This document shows, piece by piece, positions 5,121 through 14,014 of a DNA stretch of 14,872 nt. The stretch lies in NCBI GenBank assembly GCA_964462125.1, contig CAYWXT010000132.1:1-14872 (forward strand). Direction: 5' to 3'. Under the pieces are notes generated by a model. That model did not search any database, was not told the origin of the DNA, and saw nothing but the letters and a program-made list of their open reading frames with translations. How positions within the stretch are numbered: the stretch's first letter is position 1; the number at the start of each line of letters is the position of its first letter. Source of the DNA: JAWLFY01 sp964462125 (GTDB taxonomy: Bacteria > Planctomycetota > Planctomycetia > Pirellulales > Pirellulaceae). Both the position numbers and the translations under genes were made by a program.

Positions 5121-7973
5121 ATGTCGCAATCAGAGCGCAGTTGCGACCGAACATGGATCGTTCATGTTTCGGGAGCCCGCCGGCGTCTTCCCGGTGTTGT
5201 GATCGGGGGCTTGGCGGTGTTGGCAATGGCAATTGCCAACGCCCCGTATCGTTACCTTGAGAGCGGCTCGTACGTGGTGGGCTCGCCGGTCGATCCGCCT
5301 CGTTGGGCTGATTTCGATTCGGTCCAGACTGCAGTCATGGCTGGATGGCCGTTTCGATACTCGGTCCAATATCGGGCCGTCGACGTGGAGCTGGAGCGGT
5401 TTTCCGTTGGGAACGGGGCAGATCCTGTTCAAGGCCCTCTGGAAACACGCTGGTGGTCGACACCGAGGCTACTGGTCAACGGATTGATTGCGGCGGGGGC
5501 CGCGATGGGGCTGTATTTTCTCGTCCAATACCGCGAGCGATGGATCCGAGGGGCGAATCGTTCGGAGCGAGCTCGTCGCCGGCTGGATTTTGGCAGTTCG
5601 ATCGCGGTTGTGTTGTTGCCCGTCTGCATTTTAGGGTCCCATTGGTTTCTGGCCGCGAAGGACAAGCGTCTGGCCCAGCGGCTGGCGAACGACGCGAATT
5701 GTTATCTCGCCTGCTGGTTGCCTGAGCCGATTGCCGACCGCGTCCCGTTTGGGTTTGCCAAGAAGTTCGCCCGCATCCGGCACGTGCGGTTTTTACGACC
5801 GAGCGATGAGGCGGTTCGACAGGTGGCGCAGATCCCGACCCTGGTCGGCTTGGAGCTTGCTCCCGGTGCGTTCGATCATGGGCAGTTGGCACCGCTCCGT
5901 TCGCGGGTGCATCTTTCTGCCTTCATCGCGCACGGTGGTGGGTTCAGTGAGACGATGATGCGGTGCATTGGTGACTGCCGGTGGCTTCTGCAACTCGAGC
6001 TGTCGCAGGCCGATCTCGACGCTGGCGAACTGCGCCAACTTGATTCGCTCCCGCGACTCCGTTGGGTCGACCTGACCGGTACATCGATGCGACTTTCAGA
6101 CCTGGGCCGGCCGGACTGGTCGAGATCAGTTTGCCACCTGCACTTGCCACTGCCACCGCCGGGCCGGGCTGACAGCCTGACGATCGATCGGTGGCCGAAA
6201 CTCACCGATTTAACCCTGTTCGATCCGGAGCATCGCACCAATGCGGCAACGTTGCAGTTGCGGCTTTCGCGGTTGCCTCGCCTCCGCAGGCTGGTGCTCG
6301 ATCGCGCTCATAAGATTGCCTTCTTCGGTCAAGACCTACCACAGTTGACCGAACTGAACGAACCGGGCGATGTCGAAGGGAGGGTCAGCCGCTTGGACGC
6401 GGATCAGCGGCTGCCCCGTGCATTGTGGTTCTCGCGGTTGTCGTTGTCTCGTGTGCCGAGCCTCGCCCATCTCCGCTGCTGGACCCGAGACCTCGCGGCA
6501 CTGTCAATCAGAGATTGTCGGCGGTTGCGGCGACTCGAGTTGTCGGCTGGCACGATACGCCCAGACGGCACGACCGAGTTTGAGTCGACCTCCGCGAAGC
6601 GGTGTCAGACTTGGATTGACGAACTAGGGGCGAGAGAGGGGCCGTCGAGCGTGACGCTTTCCGGTCTCTCGCTTGACGGGGTCGACCTGTCGCCGCTGAA
6701 GAACAATCGAAAGATTCGCCGACTGAACATGGCACATACCTCGCTGAGCTTCGAGCAGCTCGAGAGCTTCGCCGCCTCAAGCGGACTGGAAGAACTGGTT
6801 CTTGGCCAATGCCCAGTGACGGCGACAGACTTGAACTGGTTGCTGGAGGCTTGTCCAAGTTTGGAGCGACTCTCGCTCGACCTCAGCAAGCTGACGCGCC
6901 TGGACATCGTCGACAATGATCAGCTGACTGCATTGATCGCGCCGCCGATTCGAGAGGCGGAACAGGTTCGTCTGGTCGATCTGCCACGACTCGAGACGAC
7001 GCTTCGTTTCGTGACGGCGCCGCAACGGTTCGAGATTCGGAACATGCCGCAACTGCAAGGGCTGATGATTGAAGAACCTTGGCCTACCAACGCAACGATT
7101 CAGGGCGTCCCCCAGTTGCGGTGGCTGGCCATCGGCGGGGATTCGGCCGGCGACGACGTGTTGCGCTCCCTGCTCGATTGCGCCCAACTGGATCGCCTCA
7201 GCATCGCCTATGGATCACTTTCGAAACAGATGCTTGCCGAAGTGGGGCGTTTCGAACAGCTGGTGACATTGGAACTTCCCGGTGCCGAGATTGACGACTC
7301 GGTGACCCGACACTGGCAGCCGCTGGAAAACTTGCAGCATGTCTGTTTGGATGACACTAGCATTTCCGCAGAGACCATGGCTTGGCTTTCGAACATCGAA
7401 TCACTCCAGTCGCTCTCGATCAACCGAGTGCATCTCAACGCGGCGGCCAGCGAACGGTTGGCGGATTGCCACCAGCTCTGCAAGCTTCGGCTCCGGGACG
7501 CCGTCGTCGACCAACAATCGCTGTGCCGACTCCTCCAGATGGGTTTGTTGGACTTGCTTGACGTGTCAGGACATCCAATTGACGAACCGTTGTTTGACGC
7601 GATCGCCCGCTGCACCGCCTTGAGCACCGTTGTCATGTCTCGCCAGGAAGCCCGTCCGAAACGGGTTCGTCGATTGCTGGAGGGAAACGGATATTTACAC
7701 GTGGTTTTCGTCGACCCTGGTGGTGAACCAACGCCGATCGACCAGCTGGAATTGCCGGCCGCGATCAAGACGGCGATGCTTCAACGACAGTTGAATGCTC
7801 AGCCCCAGGGCGTGGGCCGCTCGATCAGCCACCGCGCGGCCGAATTGGCGGCTCGAGGCCGCACTGGGATTCGACGTCCCACCCCGCCCGATCCGTTTCG
7901 TGGTCAATTCACGCCAGGGCAATTCGCCTCCGAGTCGGACAGCAGCACATTGATGTCCGCAGCGGGACGTTAG
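5121..7973 (+). CDS. Large membrane-anchored leucine-rich-repeat protein
   Basis: A 950-aa protein from ATG 5121. The frame is open back to TTG 4995, but the extra 42 residues look non-coding and neither start has a good ribosome-binding site. Hydrophobic segments lie near residues 24-40, 116-135 and 157-175, with about 75 polar residues between the first two. From about residue 210 to 880 there is a long series of degenerate leucine-rich repeats, seen as 'L..L.L....L....L' units ('LLQLELSQADLDAGELRQL', 'LEELVLGQCPVTATDLNWL', 'LVTLELPGAEIDDSVTRHW', 'LQSLSINRVHLNAAASERL'). The C-terminus is a disordered, Arg/Pro-rich tail. LRR arrays bind other proteins; large ones are common in planctomycetes, often with no assigned role. 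No enzyme domain is visible. The next gene is convergent, with a terminator-like element in the 55-bp gap. Confidence 0.85.
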   Translation: MSQSERSCDRTWIVHVSGARRRLPGVVIGGLAVLAMAIANAPYRYLESGSYVVGSPVDPPRWADFDSVQTAVMAGWPFRYSVQYRAVDVELERFSVGNGADPVQGPLETRWWSTPRLLVNGLIAAGAAMGLYFLVQYRERWIRGANRSERARRRLDFGSSIAVVLLPVCILGSHWFLAAKDKRLAQRLANDANCYLACWLPEPIADRVPFGFAKKFARIRHVRFLRPSDEAVRQVAQIPTLVGLELAPGAFDHGQLAPLRSRVHLSAFIAHGGGFSETMMRCIGDCRWLLQLELSQADLDAGELRQLDSLPRLRWVDLTGTSMRLSDLGRPDWSRSVCHLHLPLPPPGRADSLTIDRWPKLTDLTLFDPEHRTNAATLQLRLSRLPRLRRLVLDRAHKIAFFGQDLPQLTELNEPGDVEGRVSRLDADQRLPRALWFSRLSLSRVPSLAHLRCWTRDLAALSIRDCRRLRRLELSAGTIRPDGTTEFESTSAKRCQTWIDELGAREGPSSVTLSGLSLDGVDLSPLKNNRKIRRLNMAHTSLSFEQLESFAASSGLEELVLGQCPVTATDLNWLLEACPSLERLSLDLSKLTRLDIVDNDQLTALIAPPIREAEQVRLVDLPRLETTLRFVTAPQRFEIRNMPQLQGLMIEEPWPTNATIQGVPQLRWLAIGGDSAGDDVLRSLLDCAQLDRLSIAYGSLSKQMLAEVGRFEQLVTLELPGAEIDDSVTRHWQPLENLQHVCLDDTSISAETMAWLSNIESLQSLSINRVHLNAAASERLADCHQLCKLRLRDAVVDQQSLCRLLQMGLLDLLDVSGHPIDEPLFDAIARCTALSTVVMSRQEARPKRVRRLLEGNGYLHVVFVDPGGEPTPIDQLELPAAIKTAMLQRQLNAQPQGVGRSISHRAAELAARGRTGIRRPTPPDPFRGQFTPGQFASESDSSTLMSAAGR

Positions 7974-7990
7974 CGGTCTGGCGCAGCGCA

Positions 7991-8015
7991 GAAAAAGGGG
8001 TCAGGACTTTTTTTC
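7991..8015. terminator. Terminator-like A/T stem with REP-like 'GGGGTCAGGAC' core
   Basis: AAAAAG (7992-7997) can pair with CTTTTT (8007-8012) around GGGTCAGGA, followed by a run of seven T. Its position between the convergent LRR (+) and DUF3127 (-) genes suits a bidirectional terminator. The core AAAAGGGGTCAGGAC also resembles, from memory, the short repeats linked to REP-associated tyrosine transposases in several phyla. The stem is weak, so termination is a guess. Confidence 0.4.
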
Positions 8016-8028
8016 CAGCGGTTGGGGT

Positions 8029-8397
8029 TCAAAATGGCGCATCTTCATCGTCGATCGATTCCGAAAACGCCTCGTTCACCGCATCGGGATTCGCCCCAGC
8101 GGCCTCGCCAAGCTTCGTGAATGACATCGCCTCGGCGCTGAGGAAATACTTCACCTCGCTGGACGGATCCCGCTGCCACCGGCGCCCGCTGAGTCGATAG
8201 GTGACTTCGACCTCATCCCCTTCCTGGAGTCCATCGACGGTGTCACACGCATCACGGGTGAATTCCACCGGGATGTAGTTGGTGAAACTGCCCAGCTCCT
8301 GCTCCAGGACGACCAGCCGTTTTCGGAAGCCTTTTTGGCCGTACGTTTTCGTTTCTTCGACCAAGTGAACCAGGCCACGGACGGTGGGGTTGCTCAT
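8029..8397 (-). CDS. DUF3127 protein with SSB-like acidic C-terminal tip
   Basis: A 122-aa small soluble protein from ATG 8397, preceded by a purine-rich AGGAAAGAAGAG stretch. The core fits the DUF3127 pattern (from memory): a strand 'VRGLVHLVEETKTYGQKGFRKRLVVLEQE' (6-34), 'YIPVEFTRDACDTVDGLQEGDEVEVTYRLSGRRWQ' (41-75), then 'SEVKYFLSAEAMSF', consistent with an OB-fold-like beta barrel. A flexible linker (about 95-112) follows, and the chain ends in 'DDEDAPF', very like the 'DDDIPF' tip by which single-stranded-DNA-binding protein SSB recruits partners. I infer a nucleic-acid-binding or SSB-mimicking role; function has not been established for this family as far as I know. It is monocistronic, 132 bp downstream of the DUF1501 gene and convergent with the LRR gene. 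Confidence 0.8.
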   Translation of the reverse strand: MSNPTVRGLVHLVEETKTYGQKGFRKRLVVLEQELGSFTNYIPVEFTRDACDTVDGLQEGDEVEVTYRLSGRRWQRDPSSEVKYFLSAEAMSFTKLGEAAGANPDAVNEAFSESIDDEDAPF

Positions 8398-8529
8398 GAC
8401 GCTATCTCTTCTTTCCTGAACCGAGTGTAAAGTGGGGCAATGGGCAGAGCCGAAAATTTTGACTTCTTTGCCCCCGCTCGTCCAGCGCGGTCAGCGCTCC
8501 CCTCTTCGATGCGCCTTGGGCGACGCCTC

Positions 8530-9984
8530 TCAGGCAACCATTTCGCGAAGGACTCGACCGTGGACGTCGGTCAAGCGAAACTGCCGACCCTGGTACTTGA
8601 ACGTCAAACGCTCGTGATCGATCCCCATCAGGTGCAGGATTGTCGCTTGCAGGTCGTGAACGTGCACCGGGCTTTCAACGATGTTGTAGCCATAGTCATC
8701 GGTCTGCCCGAACAGACTGCCGGCCCGGACTCCTCCGCCGGCCATCCAGATCGTGAAGCAACGGGGATGGTGGTCACGGCCGAAGCTGTCGGCCGTCAGC
8801 TTTCCTTGGCAGTAATTGGTCCGACCGAATTCCCCACCCCAAATCACCAGCGTTTCATCCAACAACCCACTCCGCTTCAGATCCTTGACCAACGCCGCGG
8901 CGGGTTGGTCCGTTTCCTTGCATTGGCGCGGCAGCGCCTGGGGTAAACCGCCGTGGTGGTCCCAGCCTTGGTGGTAGAGCTGAATGAACCGGACGCCCCG
9001 TTCGGACATGCGGCGCGCGAGTAGGCAATTGGCCGCGAACGATCCAGGGCTGTTCACGTCGGGACCGTAGTCGCGGAGGATATGTTCCGGCTCGTCGGCG
9101 AAATCGACCGCCTCGGGGATCGACGTCTGCATGCGGAAGGCCATTTCGTGTTGCAAGATCCGAGCTTCCACTTGCGGATCGGACTCTTGAGCCAGCTGCA
9201 TCTGGTGAAGTTGCCGGAGTCCGTCGAGTGCGGTGCGGCGGCTTGCGGCGTCGATCCCAGCGGGGTTTTGAAGATAGAGGACGGGTTCTTTCCCGCTGCG
9301 GAATCGAACGCCTTGGTGCCGGCTCGGCAAAAAGCCGTTACCCCACAGTCTTGAGACCAGTGGTTGGCCACCCTTGTCCTTGGTAACCATGACGATGAAG
9401 CCGGGCAAATTCTCGTTGTCCGTCCCCAGTCCGTAATCGAGCCATGCACCGAGGCTCGGCCGGCCGGGGAACATCGAGCCGGTTTGAATGAAGGTGACAC
9501 CGGGCCCATGGTTGATCGCTTCGGTATGCATCGAGCGAACGACGCACAAGTCATCGGCGATCTTGGCGGTATGGGGCAGCAACTCGCTCATCCATACCCC
9601 TGTCCCGCCATGCTGGCTGAACTTGTACGGGGAGCCAGCCAGCGGGAGGCTCGATTGATGACCGCTCATCCCGGTCAATCGTTGCTCACCCCGAACCTCG
9701 GCCGGCAACTCCGTTCCATGTTTTTCGTTCAGCAGTGGTTTGTAATCGAACAGGTCCATCTGCGAAGGACCGCCCGCCTGAAAGAGAAAAATGACGCGCT
9801 TGGCTTTGGGCGGGTGATGCGGGGAGGCGAGGACTCCGGAAACACCAGCGGAGGAGGCTGCCGCGGCGGGCGATTGTCCCAAGAGTTCTCCCAGGGCGAT
9901 CGCACCGAGTCCCAGCCCGCCGCCCTGCAGGAATTCGCGCCGCAAAACGGCCTCCCGCCGGTCATCGCTGGCATGCATGTTCAT
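8530..9984 (-). CDS. Tat-exported DUF1501 protein (alkaline-phosphatase/sulfatase superfamily)
   Basis: A 484-aa protein from ATG 9984, chosen because AGGG lies 6 nt upstream; the longer frame to 10041 would overlap the gene before it. The N-terminus has a twin-arginine signal 'LRREFLQGGGLGLGAIALG' (about 14-32) followed by an Ala-rich cleavage region, so it is exported folded. DUF1501 landmarks appear in order: 'FLFQAGGPSQMDLFDYKP' (metal-site start), 'MHTEAINHGPGVTFIQTG', 'GVRFIQLYHQGWDHHGGL', 'LVIWGGEFGRT', 'GRDHHPRCFTIWMAGGGV' and 'VHVHDLQATILHLMGI'. These conserved Asp/His residues resemble the metal ligands of the alkaline phosphatase superfamily. The substrate is unknown; sulfate or phosphate esters of polysaccharides are often suggested. 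The PSCyt1 gene ends 38 bp upstream, the usual two-gene planctomycete arrangement. Confidence 0.93.
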   Translation of the reverse strand: MNMHASDDRREAVLRREFLQGGGLGLGAIALGELLGQSPAAAASSAGVSGVLASPHHPPKAKRVIFLFQAGGPSQMDLFDYKPLLNEKHGTELPAEVRGEQRLTGMSGHQSSLPLAGSPYKFSQHGGTGVWMSELLPHTAKIADDLCVVRSMHTEAINHGPGVTFIQTGSMFPGRPSLGAWLDYGLGTDNENLPGFIVMVTKDKGGQPLVSRLWGNGFLPSRHQGVRFRSGKEPVLYLQNPAGIDAASRRTALDGLRQLHQMQLAQESDPQVEARILQHEMAFRMQTSIPEAVDFADEPEHILRDYGPDVNSPGSFAANCLLARRMSERGVRFIQLYHQGWDHHGGLPQALPRQCKETDQPAAALVKDLKRSGLLDETLVIWGGEFGRTNYCQGKLTADSFGRDHHPRCFTIWMAGGGVRAGSLFGQTDDYGYNIVESPVHVHDLQATILHLMGIDHERLTFKYQGRQFRLTDVHGRVLREMVA

Positions 9985-10022
9985 CTCTGTCCCTACCGGT
10001 TGCTCTCGTTGGTTGACCGCTG

Positions 10023-13000
10023 CTACCGCTTCATGACGCACAAATCGAAGTTCATCAGTGTCTGAACGACCGCCCCCAGCGCTGCCAGACGCGTGGGGCG
10101 TTCTCCCGCCACCGCCGCCGCATCGCCGACCTGGAGGTAAGCCTCAGCCCGCTCGGGATGATTCTCGAAATAGCGGCGCTGTTCTTCCAGCATCGCATCG
10201 AGCAGATCGAGTTGTTCTGAGGAAGGGTGACGGCTGGTCAACGTCCGGAACGCATCACGCAGGATCGCCTCCCGATCGTCCGGATGTTCCCCGAGCAAAC
10301 GCTCGGCCAGGCCCCGAGCGGCCTCGACATACTGTGGCCCGTTGAACAGCACCAGCGTCTGCAGGGGGGATGACGTTCGCTCCCGCTTGACCTGGCAGAC
10401 ATCCCGTTTGGCAGCGTCGAGTGTCAGCATCGCCGGGGCCGGGCCGGTTCGTTTCCAATAGGTGTAGAGGCTTCGCCGGTAAAGCCCTGGTCCCTGATCT
10501 CGCTTGCTCGGTTTGAAGGACGCCTCCAGTTCGTAGGGCTTCACCGGCGGGCCGCCGAGGGAGCGGACGAGCCGGCCGCCTGTGGCCAGCGCTCCATCCC
10601 GTAACATCTCCGCCGGCCAACGATAGGCGGGAAAGCGGGCCAACCACCGATTATCGGGATCGGCTTCCGTCACGCTTGCCTCTACCGGAACGCTCGACCG
10701 CCGATAGGCGGACGAAAGCATGATCTGTTTCAGCATCCGCTTGACGTTCCAATCATGGTCGATGAAGTCCTCCGCCAGCCAATCGAGCAGTTCCGGATGG
10801 GTCGGTGGTGATCCTTGCGTGCCGAAGTCTTCCGGGGTGCTGACCAAACCTTGGCCGAAGCAGATTTGCCACAAGCGATTCACCGCCACGCGGCTGGTCA
10901 GCGGATGGCGCGGATCGGTCAGCCACTGGGCGAGTCCCAACCGGTTGCGCGGGGCGTCGTCGGGAAACGGCATCAGGGCAGCCGGCGTGTCTGGCTCGAC
11001 CTGCTCTGCCGGCTGGTCGTAAAGACCGCGCTGGAGCCGATACGTCGGCCGCGGCTGGTCCAACTCGCGCATCACCATGATCTCGGCCACCGCATCCTCG
11101 GCTTCGTTGACCGATTGCCGCGCCCCCCGGAGCGCGTCGGTGCGTTCGATCAGGACCGGGTCAACCCGTTTCTGAAAATGATCGAGCCGTTGTTCGGCGG
11201 TGCAGGTGGTCCACTCGCTCGCCGCCTGCTCCCCCCACTTTCCCGGATCCTTGGCTGCGGCGAGCCAACCGATTTCAAGCTGTGACAATTCGGCGTCAAA
11301 AAGGTGGAACTCATCGACGACGCCACCGGTGAACCCGCGGTCACGAAACCGTTCGCCGATGGTGATCGTCTCTCCGCCACCGCCAGTGATCGTCTTCGTC
11401 AACGAGTCCCGGACCGCCTCGGTGTCGATCGGCTGGCCATCGACGAAAATCGATAATCCGGCGGCGCGGCTCGAACCGTCACTGGTGACGGTGACATGCA
11501 CCCAGCGATCGGTGGGGACCGGTTCCAGCGCCCGGATGCGGACCGCATTGCCAGGCCAAAAATGGATCAATGACCAACTCAGCCGGCCATCTTCCAGCAG
11601 CAGTTGGTAGCCTCGGCTGCCCGCATCGGTCCAGGCTCGGGAGCGATGGAAGATAACCGCCCGTTCCTTCACGTCGGGTGTCTTGATCCACAGAGCAATC
11701 GAAAACGGTTCCTGCCGCCGAAAGTTTCCCGCGTCGGTTCCGATCCCATCATCGCCGGTCAGTTCGGCAGCCATGCCGACGATGCCCTCGACCGCTCGGT
11801 TCGGCGGGTCGGGTGGCTGTTCGAAGTCGAGGGAGAGCAGCGGTTCGGCAAACGGAACGTCGGTGGGGTCGTGCTCCGTCTCGGCCCATGACCGCGCCTG
11901 CGGCGTGCGAGCCCGATGACTTTCGGCCCATCGATCTTCCGCCGTTTCCAAAGCCGAGCGTGCTGCCGACAACTGCTGCTGCTGCTCGGGTGTCGGCAAG
12001 GTGAGGGTGGGGGTCGGGACAGAATCGGTGAAGTACGAGTAGAGCCCAGACTCATCGATGTTGTCGAAAAATGCCGACAGGGCGAAGTACTCGCGGTGGG
12101 AAATCGGATCGTATTTGTGGTTGTGGCAGCGGCAACATTCCATCGTCAATCCCAAGACCCCAGTGGCGATGGTCTGGGTCCGGTCCGCCACGTACTCGAC
12201 ACGAAACTCCTCCGGGACACTCCCCCCTTCCACCTTTTGGGGATGCAATCGGTTGAACGTGGTTGCCAAAATTTGATCGCGGGTTGGCGCCGGGAGCAGG
12301 TCACCGGCGATCTGTTCGGTGATGAAGCGGTCATACGGCAGGTTGTCATTGAAAGCTCGCACGACCCAGTCCCGCCACGGCCAGACGAAGCGATCGCGAT
12401 CGACCTGGTATCCGTAGGTGTCGCTGTAACGGGCCACGTCCAGCCAGTCCGACGCCATCCGCTCGCCGAAGTGCTCGCTCTGCAATAGACGGTCCAGCAA
12501 CCGCTCGTAAGCCCCCGGGGAGCGGTCGTTCAGAAATTCGTCGATCTCGGCAAGGGTGGGGGGCAAACCGGTCAAATCGAACGTCGCCCGCCGGATCAAC
12601 GTNNNNNNNNNNNNNNNNNNNNNNNNNNNNNNNNNNNNNNNNNNNNNNNNNNNNNNNNNNNNNNNNNNNNNNNNNNNNNNNNNNNNNNNNNNNNNNNNNN
12701 NNCCTCGCCGGTCGGAGGCTCGATCTCTGGAGGCTCGACGCGGCGCGGGGGGGCGAATGCCCAGTGCGACTCATACGGGGCCCCCTGGTCAATCCACTGT
12801 CGGATCCGATCCACCTCCTCCTCGGACAACGCCCGCTCGGAGTCAGGAGGCGGCATCCGCCACTCCGGATCGTCACTGGCGATCCGTTCCATCAACGCGC
12901 TCCCTTCGGCGTCTCCGGGATCGATTGCATAATCCGTGGCCTGCGCGGCGAGATCGAGTCTCAAGCCAGCCGCCCGCGCCTCCTCGTCGGGGCCGTGACA

Positions 13001-13186
13001 GTGAAAGCAGTTCTCCGACAGCAGCGGCCGGATATCACGATTGAATCGAAGCTCCTCGGCGAACGCAGAGGGGCCATGCAGCAGCTGGCCGCCGGCGAGC
13101 AGGGTGGCCAGGACGAGCACTGCGGCCGGCCTGGTCAGATCCGCGACGGTTTGCCGGGAGGACATCGACAGGGGGCGGCTGGACAT
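10023..13186 (-). CDS. Secreted PSCyt1-DUF1549-LamG-DUF1553 protein, split by an assembly gap
   Basis: One gene read through the N gap. The N-terminal piece (161 codons from ATG 13186; an alternative ATG is at 13165) has a signal peptide with likely cleavage after 'SAFA' (residue 43), then a PSCyt1 cytochrome-c-like domain with heme motif CFHCH (60-64). The piece after the gap starts 'TLIRRATFDLTGLPPTL', the hallmark of DUF1549. It contains a second CxxCH-like site 'CCRCHNHKYDP' (near 12110-12145), a short Gln-rich coil, and a concanavalin-like LamG domain (about 11845-11265; 'FSIALWIKT', 'RWVHVTVTSDG', 'GVVDEFHLFDAEL'). DUF1553 follows, from 'RNRLGLAQWLTDPRHPL' to near the end. I infer a cell-envelope protein acting with the DUF1501 protein on an extracellular polymer; LamG would bind glycan. 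The frames on the two sides differ if the gap is taken as 100 bases, which reflects the placeholder and not a mutation. Confidence 0.9.
12603..12702. other. Assembly gap of exactly 100 N
   Basis: The run of N is exactly 100, a standard placeholder. For the gene to stay open the true length must leave remainder 2 on division by 3, and 100 leaves 1. From related proteins, about 25-35 residues ('NPIDRF...' region ahead of DUF1549) are expected here. Confidence 0.98.
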
Positions 13187-13234
13187 GCGAGATCATTCGG
13201 ACAGCGGTCGATCGGTTTTACCTGCGGTCTGTTC

Positions 13235-13263
13235 ATTGTAGCCATTGGCATGAAGGCCCTCAC
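13235..13263 (-). promoter_or_regulatory. Candidate promoter of the PSCyt1-DUF1501 gene pair
   Basis: On the minus strand GTGAGG (13263-13258) is followed after 17 bp by TACAAT (13240-13235), five of six for a -10 box. Transcription would start near 13228, giving a leader of about 40 nt. The -35 is weak (three of six). The pair may also be read from the csrA promoter. Confidence 0.4.
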
Positions 13264-13324
13264 CGGCTTGAAAGACCGCGCGACGGCCTTGAACGACCCA
13301 GGTACGCTGGGAAGGCTGTGCGAC

Positions 13325-13852
13325 TCAGGCGGCCGATTCGATTCCGTAACTCGCCTTCGATTGCCGCACGCAGATTGTGGTTTCGTTTTCCTCGGGCGAC
13401 CAGGGCTCGGCGAGCCGATCGCGGGCGTGTTGCGACGGGCCGCTCGCGGAATGCCGCTCCTGGTGGTGTTCCCCCCGTGTTAAACGGTTGCGAAAGGCGG
13501 CCAGGCGGTCGATTGCGTCTCCGGCGACTTGCCGTGCGATCTGGCGGTCGTGCGAGTTGGCCAGTTCGGCCAACGCTGCAAGCTGCAGCTCCATTCGCTT
13601 CAGCTCCTCGGGCGAGTCGAGCGCAGCGGCGGGCGAGTCGAACGCGGCGGCGGGCGAGTCGAGCGCAGCGGCCGGAACCGCTGGAAACGTCTGCTCGCGA
13701 CGCTCGACCTTCTCCCCCCGCATCACCTGGATCGCGCGGGGAGCCTCGATTCCGAGTTGCACGCGGCTCCGCTTTAGCTCCATCACCCGAATCACCACTC
13801 CCAGTTCAGGGAGCTCGACCGACTGGTCCGTCTTTCTCGATAACACCAACAT
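13325..13852 (-). CDS. csrA: CsrA-family RNA-binding regulator with a long C-terminal extension
   Basis: A 175-aa protein; ordinary CsrA is about 60-75 aa. Residues 1-52 are a complete CsrA domain ('MLVLSRKTDQSVELPELGVV', then 'RVQLGIEAPRAIQVMRGEKV'), with the RNA-contact Arg6 and the Arg of 'VMRGE' kept. CsrA dimers bind GGA motifs in mRNA leaders and change translation or decay. From about residue 60 the chain is non-CsrA: a Pro/Ala linker with a three-fold heptapeptide AAALDSP (near 61-81), a predicted amphipathic helix 'EELKRMELQLAALAELANSH', then a His/Ser/Glu-rich tail. Start ATG 13852 has AAGGAG 8 nt upstream and a good promoter at 13962-13934. A GGA within the ribosome-binding site could allow self-repression. 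It is divergent from a CBS-domain gene and 138 bp upstream of the PSCyt1 gene on the same strand. Confidence 0.88.
   Translation of the reverse strand: MLVLSRKTDQSVELPELGVVIRVMELKRSRVQLGIEAPRAIQVMRGEKVERREQTFPAVPAAALDSPAAAFDSPAAALDSPEELKRMELQLAALAELANSHDRQIARQVAGDAIDRLAAFRNRLTRGEHHQERHSASGPSQHARDRLAEPWSPEENETTICVRQSKASYGIESAA
13610..13672 (-). repeat. Three tandem 21-bp units inside csrA
   Basis: Units GGGCGAGTCGAGCGCAGCGGC at 13610-13630, 13631-13651 (two mismatches) and 13652-13672. They keep frame and encode the heptad AAALDSP/AAAFDSP/AAALDSP, the linker between the CsrA domain and the helical extension. The number of units may vary between strains. Confidence 0.92.
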
Positions 13853-13933
13853 CGCGAACGCTCCTTACCCCATGCGGGAAAACCCCTGCGGAAAATTCGA
13901 TTCCAACGTGAACGTCGAAGATGACGTGACCCC

Positions 13934-13962
13934 GTTATAGGGGGAACAGTGATTGGGTACAA
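13934..13962 (-). promoter_or_regulatory. csrA sigma-70-type promoter
   Basis: On the minus strand TTGTAC (13962-13957) lies exactly 17 bp from TATAAC (13939-13934), four of six and five of six for the vegetative consensus. A/T tracts directly upstream (13963-14000) could act as an UP element. The start would be near 13927, giving a leader of about 75 nt. Confidence 0.6.
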
Positions 13963-14014
13963 GTGTTCAAGAGGTTTTTTTGTTCACATTTAAAAAAATG
14001 GGTATTTCAGCGTG

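Noticed and set aside
9364..10065. 233-codon plus-strand frame over the DUF1501 gene
   Set aside because: Antisense shadow; it ends in the region between two minus-strand genes and has no ribosome-binding site or domain.
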